From positions 147,507,108 to 147,571,107 of the forward strand of contig NC_092804.1 in assembly GCF_040954645.1 (NCBI RefSeq): DNA of 64,000 bases, given 5' to 3'. Made by a program: the position numbers and the translations under genes. Numbering within the stretch: the stretch's first letter is position 1; every line of letters starts with the position of its first letter. This DNA is from Diabrotica undecimpunctata (taxonomy: Eukaryota > Arthropoda > Insecta > Coleoptera > Chrysomelidae). Positions 46,731 through 58,364 of this stretch are shown piece by piece. Under the pieces are notes generated by a model. It was not told the DNA's origin and searched no databases. It saw only the letters and a list, made by a program, of their open reading frames with translations.

Positions 46731-47439
46731 GTCAAAACTCAAACTCATCAAACATCAAACTCTTCTTGGTTATCATTTATGTTCTTCGCATATTTTTAAT
46801 GCATTTTTATTATTATTTTTATTGGAATACATATATTTTAACATCTAACATACTTCCCTGATATTAACTTTTCTTCGATTGCATTTTTGTGTTTACTATT
46901 TTTTTTGTAAATATTGTTCTAGGGAGCACTGTGCTTGTAATTGTTATTATGGAGCAACAATGTATCTCTCTTGAGTCTAAATGTATGAGTAACAATGTTG
47001 TAGTATAAACTTATTACCCCTTTGTACTTGAAACTTTAAAGTTTTCATGGTAAATAGGCGATAAGCAAAGCAGTAAACTCAGCATATGGAAACAATTCTC
47101 TCTTATTACAGTTTTTTAGAGCTTTATACAGCAGCAACGTTGTACACTTGCTGAGACAAGTAGTTTCTACCCTTTGTCGAAACAATAAATTAAAATAAAT
47201 GGAGTATTCTCTTTTATATTACATAATTTTGTAATCAGATTTGTGTAATTTATTAGTTTTTTTAATTGCGGGGCAAATAATTTTAGATAATTTATATATT
47301 TTTTTATATTATGAAGAGAAAAATATCATATTTAATTACTATAGTTGTTGACTTACAAGTATACGCTCCTAATAAAAATATTCGAAGTTTTAAGCAGTAA
47401 CAACTTAAATCAAGTATATGTGAAAGATGTTTATATTAT
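46731..47439. other. no gene recognised
   Basis: AT-rich spacer without recognisable coding or repeats. Confidence 0.4.
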
Positions 47440-47580
47440 CTATAAAAATAGCATAGCAGTGATAAAAATGGGCACTAGGACACCAGAATTTTTCAAAGTG
47501 AATCAAAGATTGAGACTAACTTGCTCCTTATCACCAACTTTATTTAAAATATAGATTTAGGGGGTACTAGATATTTTAAG
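47440..47580 (+). pseudogene. tiny LINE RT fragment
   Basis: IKMGTRTPEFFKVNQRLRLT then CSLSPTLFKIYI corresponds to the RT motif V.QG.SLSP in RTE-like elements. It is too short to place further, and lies in opposite orientation to the fragment at 46450-46730. Confidence 0.55.
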
Positions 47581-47869
47581 AATTGTGAGTTTAAAACGTA
47601 TGTTGATGTATTCTATGCTAGAAGTTGTGTTATATCTAGAAGGAACTTAAACTGTCTAGTGCAAGGAGAATCTTGTATTTTAAATGTAAATTAAATTTTA
47701 AGGTGAAAATTTTTAAAACATTCGGGGTGTAGATGCACTCTACACCTTTTACATAAATACATAGTTCTACTTTTGCACATCCGACATTCTAGTGGCATCT
47801 AGTGGCACTAGAGCACTAGTATCGCCTCTTTTTGTAATGTGGCCAATATTGTTGAATCTAGGTTTATCT
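47581..47869. other. spacer before the RTE element
   Basis: AT-rich, no coding. It ends in GGTTTATCTC and a CATCATCATCA tract that is the 3' tail of the next element on minus. Confidence 0.4.
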
Positions 47870-47886
47870 CATCATCATCAATGGCG

Positions 47887-49573
47887 CTACAACTCTTCGT
47901 GAGTCTTTGCCGCGTTTACTGTTGCCTTCCATGTTTGTCGGTCCTGTGCCAGTAATTCCCATTGTCGCACTCCCATTTTCTCTAGATTTTCTTTAACTGC
48001 ATCTTTCCACCTTTTTCTAGGCCGCCCTACAGACCTTCTTCCCTCTGGCCTTTCCCAGAACACATTGTTAATAAGGCGATTGTCGTTACTGCGTATCACA
48101 TGTCCTGTCCATCTAAGTCTATTGGCCTTTATATATCTGACTAGATTTTCTTTTCCGAATAGAGACTCTAGCTCGTTATTGTATCTGCCCCTCCATTGGT
48201 TTGTCACGCTATCTCTGCAGGGGCCATATATCATTCGAAGAATTTTACGTTCCCACACCAGCAATTTATTTATTTCTCTTTTTGTTAGCGTCCATGTTTC
48301 GCTTCCATACGCTACTGCTGGTCGTATTATGGTCTTATATATCCGGATTTTTGTGTCTCGTGAAACAAGTTTTGACTTTATTAGATGTTGCATTGCAAAG
48401 AAAGATCTGTTTCCTGCCATTATTCTCGTGTCAACTTCTCGCTCTAATTTGTTGTCATTTGTGATTGTTGATCCTAGATATTTAAATTCTTTAACCACTT
48501 CGAAGTTGTGATCATTTATAGTAATATTTTGCCTTATTCGCCGTCGTTCTTGTTTTGAGACGACCATGTATTTTGTTTTGTTGTTTTGTCTTCATTTATT
48601 TTTAGACCGATGTTTAATGCAGCTTCTTCAAAGCTCCAGAAAATATCCTTAATTTCTAATGTTGATTGTGCTACTGCGTCTACGTCATTGGCAAAGGCGA
48701 GTATGATTTTTGCTCCCCGAGCAGTTATGTCTGGTTTGATTTTTGGATATATTTTTCGCATGACATATGCTAAGGCCAGGTTAAACAGCAATGGGGACAA
48801 CGGATCTTCCTGTCTCAGTCCAGAATTTACGCAGAAAGCATTTGATATTTTCCCCCTATTCTAACTTGTGCAAATGAGTTACTTACACACATTTGTGTAA
48901 CCACAGCTAGTTTCTTGAGTACGCCGAGCTCGATCATTGCCTTCCATAATGTTGCACGATTAATTGAATCATAAGCCTGTTTGAAGTCTATAAAAATCTA
49001 ATGCACGTCGTGATTATATTTCCAATACTTTTCAAGCATTTGTCTTATTGTAAATATTTGATCAATAGTCGATCTGCCAGGACTGAAACCACACTGGTAG
49101 TCACCAACTATTTCTTCGGCGTATGGTACTAATCTTTTGAATAATATCGAAGCCAATATTTTATATGTAGTGTTGATTAGTGAGATTCCTCTGTAATTCA
49201 TGCATGATTCCTTTTTTCCTTTCTTGTGTATTGGTACAATAATACTACCACACCATTCTTTCGGCATTATTTCTTGTTGCTAGGCCATTTCTAGAAATTG
49301 ATGGATTTTACTTATGAGTTCATGACCTCCTGATTTAATTAGCTCGGCATCAATATTGTCCAGACCAGGGGATTTATCGTTTTTAAGCGTTTTTATGGCA
49401 TGCGTAATTTCTTCCATGCTTGGTGGGGGTATTTCTAATTCGACCGTTTGATACTCATGTTCTCCGTTGTTTCCACCATTTTCATTGTTTTCATCAGTGA
49501 AATTTTGGATATTCAGGAGCTCTTCAAAATATTCAGCCCATCTTTCTATTATTTTGTTTTCGGCAGCCAGCAT
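47887..49573 (-). pseudogene. RTE-like reverse transcriptase and C-terminal region
   Basis: Pieces in order: EEITHAIKTLKNDKSPGLDN, ELIKSGGHELISKIHQF, MPKEWCGSIIVPIHKKGKKE, MNYRGISLINTTYKILASIL, GFSPGRSTIDQIFTIRQM and IFIDFKQAYDS. Next come GLRQEDPLSPLLFNLALAYV and LAFANDVDAVAQ, where the active site FADD has become FAND. The C-terminal part, VVKEFKYLGSTITND, RPAVAYGSETWTLTKREIN, LRWTGHVIRSNDNRL and VGRPRKRWKDAVKENL, ends at 47887. Stops or frameshifts near 49270, 48990, 48850 and 48560 break the frame. Confidence 0.92.
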
Positions 49574-49802
49574 TTCTCCATTTTTATCTCTTACGAAATT
49601 GGGTGTGCTTATGTACGAGCCTCTCTTATGTTGTCTTACTTCTCTGTAGAAATTTTTATTTTGATTTCGTCTGTGTTCTTCTTCTACTTTTTCAATTTGT
49701 TGCTGCAGATATTGTCTCTTTTTTTGTCTAAGTGTTCTTCTAGCTGTGGCTCTCTCTCTGTAAAATCGTATACGTTTTTCTTCTGATGGATTCTACAGAT
49801 AA

Positions 49803-51088
49803 TCAATCAGTTTTTTTCGTTCTTCCGATAGATTTCTCTGCTCCTTCTGTAATAGTTGTTTTTATAGAGTTCCATCGCTGATCTATATCTTCACTTTCAT
49901 TTTCACTTATTTCCAAAACCTGAAACCTATTTCTTAATTCTACTTGGTACGGTCTTTGATTATTTTCTTCTTTCAGCTTCATCACATTCCATCGTTCGAT
50001 CTTTGTGTGTTTATCTGTTGTTTGTGTTGAAATTCTTGTTCTGAGCTTGACCTTTACGAGAAAATGGTCTGTATCGCTGTCCGGCCCCCTCATAGTTCTT
50101 ACACTTATTATGCTGTTAGAATGTCTCCCACCAATCAATATGTGGTGTATTTGATTATTTGTTCTTCCATCGTTTGATCTCCATGTTGCCTTGTGGATCT
50201 TTTTTCTAGCGAAATGGGTGCTTTTGATGGCTAAGTTGCAGCCTGTCGCAAAATCGACCAAACGTGATCCATTATCGTTTGTAACTTCATGTAGACTATA
50301 CCTTCCTGCCACCGGTATTACATAGTCTTCTGTGCCTACCTTTGCGTTTAGATCACCTAATATTATTTTAATATCGTGGTTAGGAGCTTCTGTGTAGAGT
50401 TGATTTAGAGAGTCGTAGAATTCATTTTTTTCATCCTCTAATGCGTCTTTGGTTGGTGCATACACTGAAAATATAGTTAAATTGGACCATTTACCTCTTA
50501 ATCTTATGATGCAGATTCGTTTGTTTATTGGTTTGCAGACTAATAACTCTGATTGTAGTCTTTCATGTATTACAAAGCCACATCTTCTTTCATGTCGAGT
50601 TTCATGTCCAGACCACAGTACTAATGACTTCTCCATGTGTATTGTTCCAGACCCTGTCCATCTCATCTCCTGAATGGCTACTACATCATAGTTCAAGTTT
50701 TCTAGTTGTTTTATCGCTGTCGTGGCAATTCCAGGTCTGTACCAATTTAGTACATTCCATGTTCCTAATAGAATATCCTTTGTCCGTAGCTTTCGTCGTT
50801 TGTTTTTATAATCCGTCCTATTCCGAGGCAATAATATTCGTTTCGTAGCAATTTTTTTTTTACTTGTATGGGTCGCTGGTCCTTGGTATAGCAAAACCTC
50901 CTTTTCGGAGGGCCATGTTCTCCCTTCCTCGTTCGCCCTGACCCTGCCTTCCATTGGGGTTGGTTACCCAATCTCCAACAAGGTTGCTCAGGTTTCCGGG
51001 GTACACCCGTATGGTCAAGACCACACTTCGTGGAGGTGAGGATAGGAATTGAGTAGGAGACGCTAGAGATGCTAACTGAAAACAGCAT
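49803..51088 (-). pseudogene. RTE-like AP endonuclease domain
   Basis: Open frame of 383 residues from Met 50954; similar codons extend upstream to 51088 in another frame. Landmarks are GTWNV (N67), AIQEMRW (E96), GDLNAK (D201, N203), RTNNQIHHILI and DSDTDHFLV (D296, H297). In functional relatives the NQI motif is NQIDHI. Here the Asp is replaced by His (residue 270), which should impair cleavage. The frame ends before the RT, so endonuclease and RT are now separated. Confidence 0.9.
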
Positions 51089-51179
51089 CTTATAATGCGC
51101 ATCACTATTCCTTTGAACCCCTTAGTTTTATCTGGTAAAGCAAATTTAGATTGACGTTCATGTACTAAGTTTGACACTG

Positions 51180-51539
51180 ATGTAGCGGTTTCTCCACTAT
51201 TCTTTTCTCTTCATGTTTGATCGAACGAAATTTATGTCGGCTTATGCTTTCTATTATAATGTGCATTTCTTTATCTTATCCTTCGACTAACACATATCAA
51301 CTTGACGCGAAGTGTAATAACCTGATAATATACATATGCCAATAATTTTTTTAAATCTATGTCAATAATTTTAAAATTGTGACGGTTATTCTGCGATGCA
51401 TAAATATTTGTAAAATATAGAATACTCTCAATTACTTGTTTATCACAAAAGAGTAAAAAAACTTCATATGTAACTTGCGTCTACGATTGGCTTTTATATT
51501 GTCTAAATATCAATCAGATTAATGTTGAATTGCTACGGA
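51180..51539. other. no gene recognised
   Basis: Non-coding spacer between the RTE leader and the piggyBac fragment. Confidence 0.4.
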
Positions 51540-52088
51540 GTACGAAGGAGTATCTGTTTTTACCCACTTAAGGCAAATTTGGATTTACTATTTTTGCCTG
51601 GTTTTTTCTTTGGGCGTTTTGATCTGTGGTCCGGGTCCAAAGATTGTAATCAGAATCGTCAGAATTTCCATTCACTAGTATTTTGTATGTACCTGCAATA
51701 TCCGATTTTATTCCTTCTTCATAAATAATATCATCAATGTCTTCTACATCGGAAACTTCATCTGATTCCGGCGGCAGATAAATCACATCAAGTAAGTCAG
51801 CATTTTTACAATCTGTCTTATTCTAGCAAAGCCATTAACTCTTTAGTAGTTAGTGCCCTTTTCATTTCATATTTCGAGAATTTACTAAAATAAACAAAAA
51901 AAATGCACTACTATGCTTTAAATAACAATAAAATTTTACTTTATATTGTTAGACAACTATAAGATACCGGTCAAAACACACATGATAATTTAATAATTAT
52001 ATCGAAATAATTCAAGAACAGTGGTGGGCCCAACGGACCCGAGTTGCCCGGTTACGTAAGTAAAATGTTTTGTCCAGATAAGGGTTAA
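51540..52088 (-). mobile_element. piggyBac fragment: N-terminal coding and right end
   Basis: The minus ORF 51786-51568 reads IYLPPESDEVSDVEDIDDII, GIKSDIAGTYKIL and KIVNPNLP, the acidic N-terminus of a piggyBac transposase. A start-like MKRALTTKELMALLE lies just upstream in another frame (near 51870). The outer end reads, on minus, TTAACCCTTATCTGG from 52088. That is a TTAA plus CCC-type piggyBac terminus. The rest of the gene and the other end are absent. Confidence 0.75.
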
Positions 52089-52208
52089 AAGGATTATAAC
52101 ATACTTTAAAAGCAGAGGTAAATATTTTATTTATTACTACGCAAACAGTCATAATATTTTTATATTAAAATAGAATCTTCTATGGAATATGTTTTAAATT
52201 TTTAACCA

Positions 52209-52238
52209 AAGTAAAGTAAAGTAAAGTAAAAGTAAAGA
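52209..52238. repeat. (GTAAA)n microsatellite
   Basis: About five GTAAA units with one slipped unit. Confidence 0.9.
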
Positions 52239-52330
52239 TACAACTTTTTTCGATACATTTTAGTAATTTAAATATTCGAATTAAATACATCAGCAAATTT
52301 GTCTTTGTAAGAAAGGTGTAAAAATATTAC

Positions 52331-52476
52331 CTCAGGGCAGTTCCAGCTCTCCAAACTCTTGTTTTGGTATTTACGAAGAAAGTGGACCGGCATACACATT
52401 TCTGACTTAAAAGAACCCATCATTGGTCTCGGATTTAATGATAGTTGATAAAACAGTTGGTCGTTATCACAGACAT
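52331..52476 (-). CDS. candidate host gene, exon 1 of those in the window
   Basis: A 146 bp open segment on minus between CCTTTGTTACAG (AG at 52478-52477) and GAG|GTAATA. It reads VCDNDQLFYQLSLNPRPMMG, SFKSEMCMPVHFLRKYQNKS and LESWNCPE, with four Cys. It begins in phase 1 and ends in phase 0, so earlier exons should lie beyond 52.5 kb or outside the window. Composition and splice signals look genuine. I do not recognise the family. With the three segments at 43-45 kb it forms one phase-consistent gene model spanning 9 kb. Confidence 0.5.
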
Positions 52477-52501
52477 CTGTAACAAAGGAATAGTAAAACA
52501 A

Positions 52502-53010
52502 TAGATTTTAAATTAAACATATAAAGGCGGTCATTTCAATACAACCAAAGAGCATGTTTTTATATTTCTATATATAAAATTTATATCTTAAGTAGATAAA
52601 ATAGTGGCACTGCGTGGTTTTAATTCACAGATTGTTAAAAAATAATACATTAGGCAAGTAGCACATAAACAGTAACATTGTTATGTAAGTTGGTAGATAA
52701 TATCAATATTTTTGCCAGTAGTATAAAACTTGGACACTCAAAATATCATAAATTATTTTTAAATATTAAATACTGATTATATAGTTATTAAATACCACAA
52801 ATAAAATAAATTAACATGGATTTGGCTTAAGCAACATTAAATAAGCTATATAATATTTACAAGAAAAATGCAAACATTTATAATAGATGTAACAACTTAT
52901 TAATTGTTAATATTATCAATAATATTATTAATGAATAAAATGTATTATTTTTTTAAAATCCACAAGGAAACTAAGTTCCTGTATTTGGCTGTATACCATA
53001 TAAAAAAAAA
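52502..53010. other. no gene recognised
   Basis: AT-rich spacer. Confidence 0.4.
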
Positions 53011-53357
53011 TTTGAATAAAATCCTTTATAAAAAGGTATATAAAAAACCCAGTTGGGCTATGTTAAGTTGACAAAACGTTTTCGGAATAAGTATTCCATC
53101 ATCAGTGTCTAGTTAATACATAGATGTAGCCACTAAATATGTGGCTAAAAACCTTAGGGTAAAAACCCTAAATTAGATATAATGTAAACTAAATTTCATT
53201 AAATAATTTCAAAGGGTTTTTACCCACATATTTAGTGGCTACATCCATGTATTAACTAGACACTGATGATGGAATACTTATTCCGAAAACGTTTTGTCAA
53301 CTTAACATAGCCCAACTGGGTTTTTTATATACCTTTTTATAAAGGATTTTATTCAAA
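53011..53357. repeat. near-perfect 134 bp inverted repeat with hammerhead-like motif
   Basis: Arms 53011-53144 and 53224-53357 differ at one position. An inner 13 bp stem (53157-53169 with 53213-53225) extends the fold. Each arm carries CTGATGATGGAATACTT, then ATTCCGAAAAC and GTTTTGTC, which is the CTGATGA / stem / GAAA / GTC order of hammerhead ribozymes (53263-53298 on +; mirror copy on - with CTGATGA at 53105-53099). Terminal repeats of Penelope elements are known to carry such motifs. No coding lies between the arms. Confidence 0.8.
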
Positions 53358-53377
53358 AAATATTATTTTTTTGTATT

Positions 53378-53455
53378 TTGAGAACGATTTCCGACATGGA
53401 AATCTAAGCGTCAAAATAAATTTATTTTAAAGTAAAATTATTGTGGTTTATTCCC
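53378..53455 (+). repeat. Penelope terminal-repeat fragment
   Basis: Matches, with changes, the repeat at 57085-57165: TTTTGAGAACGATTTCCGAC, then GTCAAAATAAA and TGTGGTTTATTCCCA. A short decayed piece. Confidence 0.6.
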
Positions 53456-53699
53456 AATAAATATAGTAAATTTTATTGAAATGTTACTAGAAAAATGCTT
53501 CCAAAGAATATTAAAAGGCATCGTCGCATCAATATCACCATAAAGCATTCGTTTGGTAGTCAAGGGCATAAAACAAGTTCCTTTCCTATAGTTCTCTTAC
53601 TAGAAGTGAATTTTAATTCAGTATTAATGTGTCATTCATGTAAGGATGTACTCAATTAAGATAAAAATGGGAACTCCAAAACATTGGAAATTCTAAACA

Positions 53700-54350
53700 A
53701 AATAAAATTGAATTAAATGTTCAAACAAACCACAACCTTGTGCCAAAGACAAACCAAATCTATTATACAACGCGTTTCTCATGTCGTTGAGCTCAAATTC
53801 TGATATGTTTTGGCTAAGTTTGATTATGTTTTGTCCTAGTTACTCCAAGTATTATGTGTAGAACAGCCGTCTTGTTGCAACCACATTTTGTTTTAGTTGA
53901 TTTGAATATGTTTAAGTGCAGGAATAATTTTGTTTCAAAGTAATTGAAGATATTTTACTCCGTTTAAATTTTCTTCGAAGAAAAAAGACACAGACACACG
54001 TCTCACTGCTCACATGCTCATTATTCTGAAATCAATAACGAACAACAGAAATCTTTTCGAAAATTTTTTTTTTTTTTCGAATTATTTACAATTTGTTGAA
54101 AAATTTTTTAACTAGTGATTTGTTGGATTTTTTTGCTAAAAAAGTTAATTAAAATTCTACAAAAAGTTTTATAATCTTTAAACATTCAAGTAGAAGAAAA
54201 AATATCTTGACAAGAATAAGTGGTTTCTATCTTGGTAAAAATATGGACCCAAATATTTTGAATATGCCTTTCGAGCAGTCTACCGCTAAGCTTGTAGAGC
54301 TGTTCCAGCACTACGGGCGCTCGAATAGTCTGTCTCTACTTTTTCCATAA
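53700..54350. pseudogene. mariner-type transposase scraps
   Basis: On minus, about 53990-53850 reads LNGVKYLQLL and KMWLQQDGCS, the core around the second catalytic Asp (QDG). On plus, 54265-54350 reads MPFEQSTAKLVELFQHYGRS then stop, like the N-terminal helix-turn-helix of the same transposase class. The two pieces have opposite orientations, so the element is rearranged. Confidence 0.5.
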
Positions 54351-54759
54351 TGTAATATCTACATAATATATGGAAAATATCTGATAATTGTGGAAAATAT
54401 ATGAACAGTATCGGATAACTGGTAATTGATTATTTGATTATGTTGCAATTACTAAATATTCTTTATTTTACCACAAATCTCTTGGATAATTCTAAATAAG
54501 CGCTTATATAGGTAAAGTTTTTCTGATATTGCAAATAATTTTCATTAATGCCCGTACAAAAATTTGTGCTGTTTATTTTTATTAATATAGATTTGTTCAA
54601 TATATTGTTAAAATGTTGGAATATTTTTATAAATCTGCGTGTCATAATTTTTTTTTAATTTGGTTTAAAAGTCCTCATTCACTTTAATCTTTCGTGGTCC
54701 TTATCTGGTATTTTAGTTCAGTTGCATTGTATTTTTAACATTAGCAAATACTTACTATT

Positions 54760-55366
54760 TAAATGGGAATAAGCCACAATTAAAGGTTAAAGTAAGTTTA
54801 TTGACGTTTTAATTTCCACATCGGAATTCGTTCTCAAAATAAAAACATTAGTAAATTAAACAAATTTTGTTTTTTTCTTATTTGGTGAAAAATTCTTCTA
54901 ATAATTTAATTTTCTTTGACTTATTTATATTGACAATTCAGAATACATTATACATTTTAAAGTAGATATTGCCAATATTGTTGAGTTGCGTTGCTGGGAC
55001 GACTTTACTTCATTCGATTACATGAAATCAACTTTAACTTGTAAGTTAAAGTTGATTTCATGTAACCTTGTAGTAAACTAATATATCAAAAGTATTATAC
55101 TTACAATCATTTGCAAATAAAAATGAGATAATTATAAAAAATACACAACATTTTTTAAATAAATTATCAATTAATTACTATTTAAATGGGAATAAGCCAC
55201 AATTAAAGGTTAAAATAAGTTTATTGACGTTTCAATTTCCACTTCGGAAATCGTTCTCAAAATACAAACATTGATTTCCGAAGTAGAAATTGAAACGTCA
55301 ATAAACGTATTTTAACCTTTAATTGTGGCTTATTCCCATTTAAATAGTAATTAATTTAAATTGCCA
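54760..55366. repeat. Penelope terminal repeats with two palindromes
   Basis: 54760-55045 is one terminal repeat in minus orientation (TATTGACGTTTTAATTTCC and GATTACATGAAATCAAC). At about 55018-55066 the sequence turns on itself: ACATGAAATCAACTTTAACT is followed by its reverse complement after GT. A larger hairpin, 55168-55250 with 55268-55366, has arms of about 85 bp centred on AATACAAAC. This is the 5' boundary of the Penelope copy that follows. Confidence 0.85.
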
Positions 55367-55385
55367 CAAGAAAATAGCTTCAGAA

Positions 55386-56619
55386 CAATATAAATTATCA
55401 AATATTGAATTTAATTCAAATAATACTTTGGTAAGTTTTGACATAAATAGTTTATTTACGAATGTGCCATTGGATAAGACTTTAAATATAGTCAAGACAA
55501 AATTAGAGAGTGATGATACATTGGCAATTAGGACAAGACTAAACATATCAGCTATAATGGAGTTATTAACATTATGTACTGATAATACATATTTTCAACT
55601 AAATAATGAATTCTGTAAACAAAATTTTGATCTAGCAATGGGCTCTAGTTTATCTCCATTATTAGCCGATAAATTTATGGAAGATTTTGAAACAAATATT
55701 ATTTCTTAACAAAATTTAAAACCCACAGTATGGTGGAGATATGTAGATGATGTATTCTCAATATTGCCTCATGGATCAGAGTTGTTGGACACATTCCTAA
55801 ATGATATAAACGATAAAAAAGAGACAATAACATTTACTATGGAAAAGGAATATAGTATCACACTACCTTTCCTGGATGTTTTAATCCCTAAGAACGATAT
55901 TGGATATTAGACCCAGGTGTATAGAAAACCAACACACACCAGCAGATATTTAAATTTCAAACCAAATCACAATATTAGTGTTAAAAAGGGAATTATTAAA
56001 TCGGTATACGATAGAGCCAAAATTGCTTGTTCTGACGAAAATTCGTTCTTGGAGGAGAAACATTTGTTAAAATCTGTTTTAATAAAAAATGATTATCCTT
56101 TATCGTCTATAAATAAGGAATTTTCAACAATCGACCGAATAGAACAGAACAACTTGGAACGAGATCCTACAGCATACACAAGGAATAATACGAGGAAAAT
56201 AACAATACCATAAATAACACATTGAGATCTATTTTGTCTAAACCTAACAATGAACAAAAAAGGATAAAGAATTGTATTTATAAAATACCTTGTGAATGCC
56301 ATCAGTTTTATTTAGGTGAAACATCAAGGCCATTAATTGTTAGAATATTGGAACATCAATCTTATATTACAAATAGAGAATTTGATAGATTTCAAATATG
56401 TAAATACGCATGGGATAATGAATATAGGTTTCAATGGAATGATTCAAAAATAGTCCTAAAAGAAACTGATGGTAAAAAAAAATCAAAGAAGCGGCTCTAA
56501 TTATGCTAAATGAGACCAATTGTGTGGCAAATTCCTCGGCAGAATGTAGTAGGATTTGGTTACCCGTATTAAAAGAAGAAGTTATTAAAGAGAAAATACC
56601 AGTATTAGTAAGTCAGTAA
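55386..56619 (+). pseudogene. Penelope-like RT and GIY-YIG endonuclease
   Basis: RT begins inside the domain: LVSFDINSLFTNVPLDKTL, MGSSLSPLLADKFMEDFE, then TVWWRYVDDVFSILP (active site YVDD at 55740-55751), LPFLDVLIP, YRKPTHTSRYLNFK and LIKNDYPLSSINKEF. Nonsense codons at 55707 and about 55908 are in the same frame. After a frameshift near 56215 the GIY-YIG domain follows: LRSILSKP, KNCIYKIPCECHQFYLGETS, RPLIVRILEHQ and FQICKYAWDNEYRFQW, then a further shift before EAALIMLNETNCVANSSAE. The N-terminal part of the RT is missing, so the copy is 5'-truncated. It is the best template here for reading the other two Penelope copies. Confidence 0.93.
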
Positions 56620-56879
56620 CATATAGATTATAGAGGATGCATCATTTATGTTTTTTAAATAACAAACATATAAAATCAGAGTTTGGTGTTTATTAAAAGT
56701 AAACTAAATGCACGACCAAATACTTACCATGTCGGGATAGTATTATGAGGTTTTTTTCCTGGTTTTCCTTTATAATTTACTATGGAATCACTAACATCAG
56801 AGTTTTACTGTCATCATGGCATATGTTTGTGTTGTTAAAGACGAATTACATACTATAATTTTTTCTGATGCATATTTTC

Positions 56880-57190
56880 AAGGTAAAGTTGATTTCATGT
56901 AATCGAATGAACTATCTTACAAGTGAAGTCGTCCCAGGAACGGAACACAACAATATTGGCAATATCATTTTAAAGTCGTCTACTTTAAAATGTGTAATGT
57001 ATGTCTGAATTGTCAATATAAATGAGTCACCAAATTTTCACCAAATAACAAAAAAATAAAACTTGTTTAATTTACTAATGTTTATATTCTGAGAAAGATT
57101 TCCGAAGTGGAAATTGAAACGTCAATAAACTTACTTTAACCTTTAATTGTGGCTTATTCCCATTTAAATAGTAATTACTTTAAAATGCCA
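56880..57190 (+). repeat. Penelope 3' terminal repeat
   Basis: It runs from GTTGATTTCATGTAATCG to TTATTCCCATTTAAATAG and matches the repeats at 15130-15345 and 54760-55045 in inverse orientation. Near its end 57089-57123 reads CTGAGAAAGATTTCC, GAAG, TGGAAATTGAAACGTC. That is a stem flanked by CTGA and GAAACGTC, like a minimal hammerhead with a degenerate core. Confidence 0.85.
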
Positions 57191-57489
57191 CAAGAAAACA
57201 GCTTCAGAAAAATATTAGTAAATACTATTTCGTTATCCAAAATAATTATTTACACAAACTAATATACAGATAGTTTCAAAATTTATGCATCACCCAAAAT
57301 TTTCCATTATTAACTATTTTCAGAAACTACTGTTATATATTATTTATAAAACAAATATCATAACGTTGACATATATTTTTTGTTTTAAAAGAGATACCAT
57401 TTTTTTTAATAAATATAAAATTAAAAACTAAAAAAATTGTTTCTAATTAAAATGTATTTAACAATTTTAATATAGTGTATTTCTATCAC
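57191..57489. other. no gene recognised
   Basis: AT-rich spacer between the Penelope repeat and the Tc1 remnant. Confidence 0.4.
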
Positions 57490-58060
57490 AGGTATCGACG
57501 CAAGCCTAGATTCGAGCTCAAATACTGCAAACAAATTGATCAATATTTTCCTGTGGCAGATCCTCCCATTCTCTCTACATGTAGTTGTAAGTTCATGAGG
57601 AGTTCATCCTAGGAGGATTCCTTTGGACATGAACAGCTTTGGAGAGCATATCCCATGCATGTTCAAAGTGGTTTATATCTGGAGACATCGCAGGTCACTC
57701 CAAAAGGCGAACACCTTCTGTCCATTAACCACTTAAGTCCTTTGAGAGCAGGCGTTATCATCCATAAACACAAAATTTTCACCCACAGCTCCCCGCTATA
57801 ATCTCACATGATGTTCTAGAATCCGTGTGATATACCTTTGTTCTGTTCTGTTCTGTTCTGAGTCCCGTCAATAATAATCCCGCCTTAATTCCTGCCCAAA
57901 ACATAACACTGCCACCAGCGAAAGGAAGTATGGGACGCGCATGTGCTAGGTGTTAGCTATCACTATTTAAACAGACTCTAGCCTCATCTGAAACAGAACA
58001 AAATTACAAAACTATTGAGGAAGCTGTGTGAAATATGTCTAGGTTATAGCGGAGAAACTC
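57490..58060 (-). pseudogene. Tc1-like transposase remnant
   Basis: On minus the codons give RCSPFGVTCDVSRYKPL and AWDMLSKAVHVQRNPPRM near 57650, then REWEDLPQENIDQF and SIRARI near 57510. This is the C-terminal third of a Tc1 transposase (motif SPD.NPIEH.WD degraded). Further up, FMDDNA-like codons mark the second catalytic Asp (about 57760). A GTTCT repeat expansion (57838-57860) interrupts the gene. No inverted ends recognised. Confidence 0.7.
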
Positions 58061-58364
58061 TTATTGATCGACGACTTCTTAAACCTGACTTTAAAATTCT
58101 TCTTCTAGTTGTAGCCATCGATACTCCGACCCCTGTAGTATGGCTGAAGTCTCTTTAGAAGACTGGTACAGATATAGAAGAATTTCTCCGAAAAAAAAAA
58201 TTCTGATATATCTATTATGTTGCTCATTAGTAACTCGGAGTCTACCTCAGCAAGGTCTATTCTGGTACCGAATTTTTCTTCAAAAACCTATTCGTTATCA
58301 GTGCGACATCTTTCTGAGAAACACCCATTCTTTCTTCCACAAACCACTGTTAATGGAATTTTTG

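Larger units (their letters stand above)
47870..51126 (-). mobile_element. nearly full-length RTE-like LINE
   Basis: About 3.26 kb, with an AP endonuclease, RT and C-terminal region in order on minus, the size expected for RTE. The 3' end is a GATGATGATGA tract. A possible duplication TTTATCT is seen at about 47863-47869 and 51127-51133 but is too short to be sure. The 5' end has a GC-richer leader (about 50880-51060). It lies within the large intron between candidate exons 1 and 2 of the host gene, in the same transcriptional orientation. Confidence 0.85.

Noticed and set aside
47861..51133. Firm target duplication for the 3.3 kb RTE copy
   Set aside because: Only TTTATCT is shared between the flanks, too short to claim.
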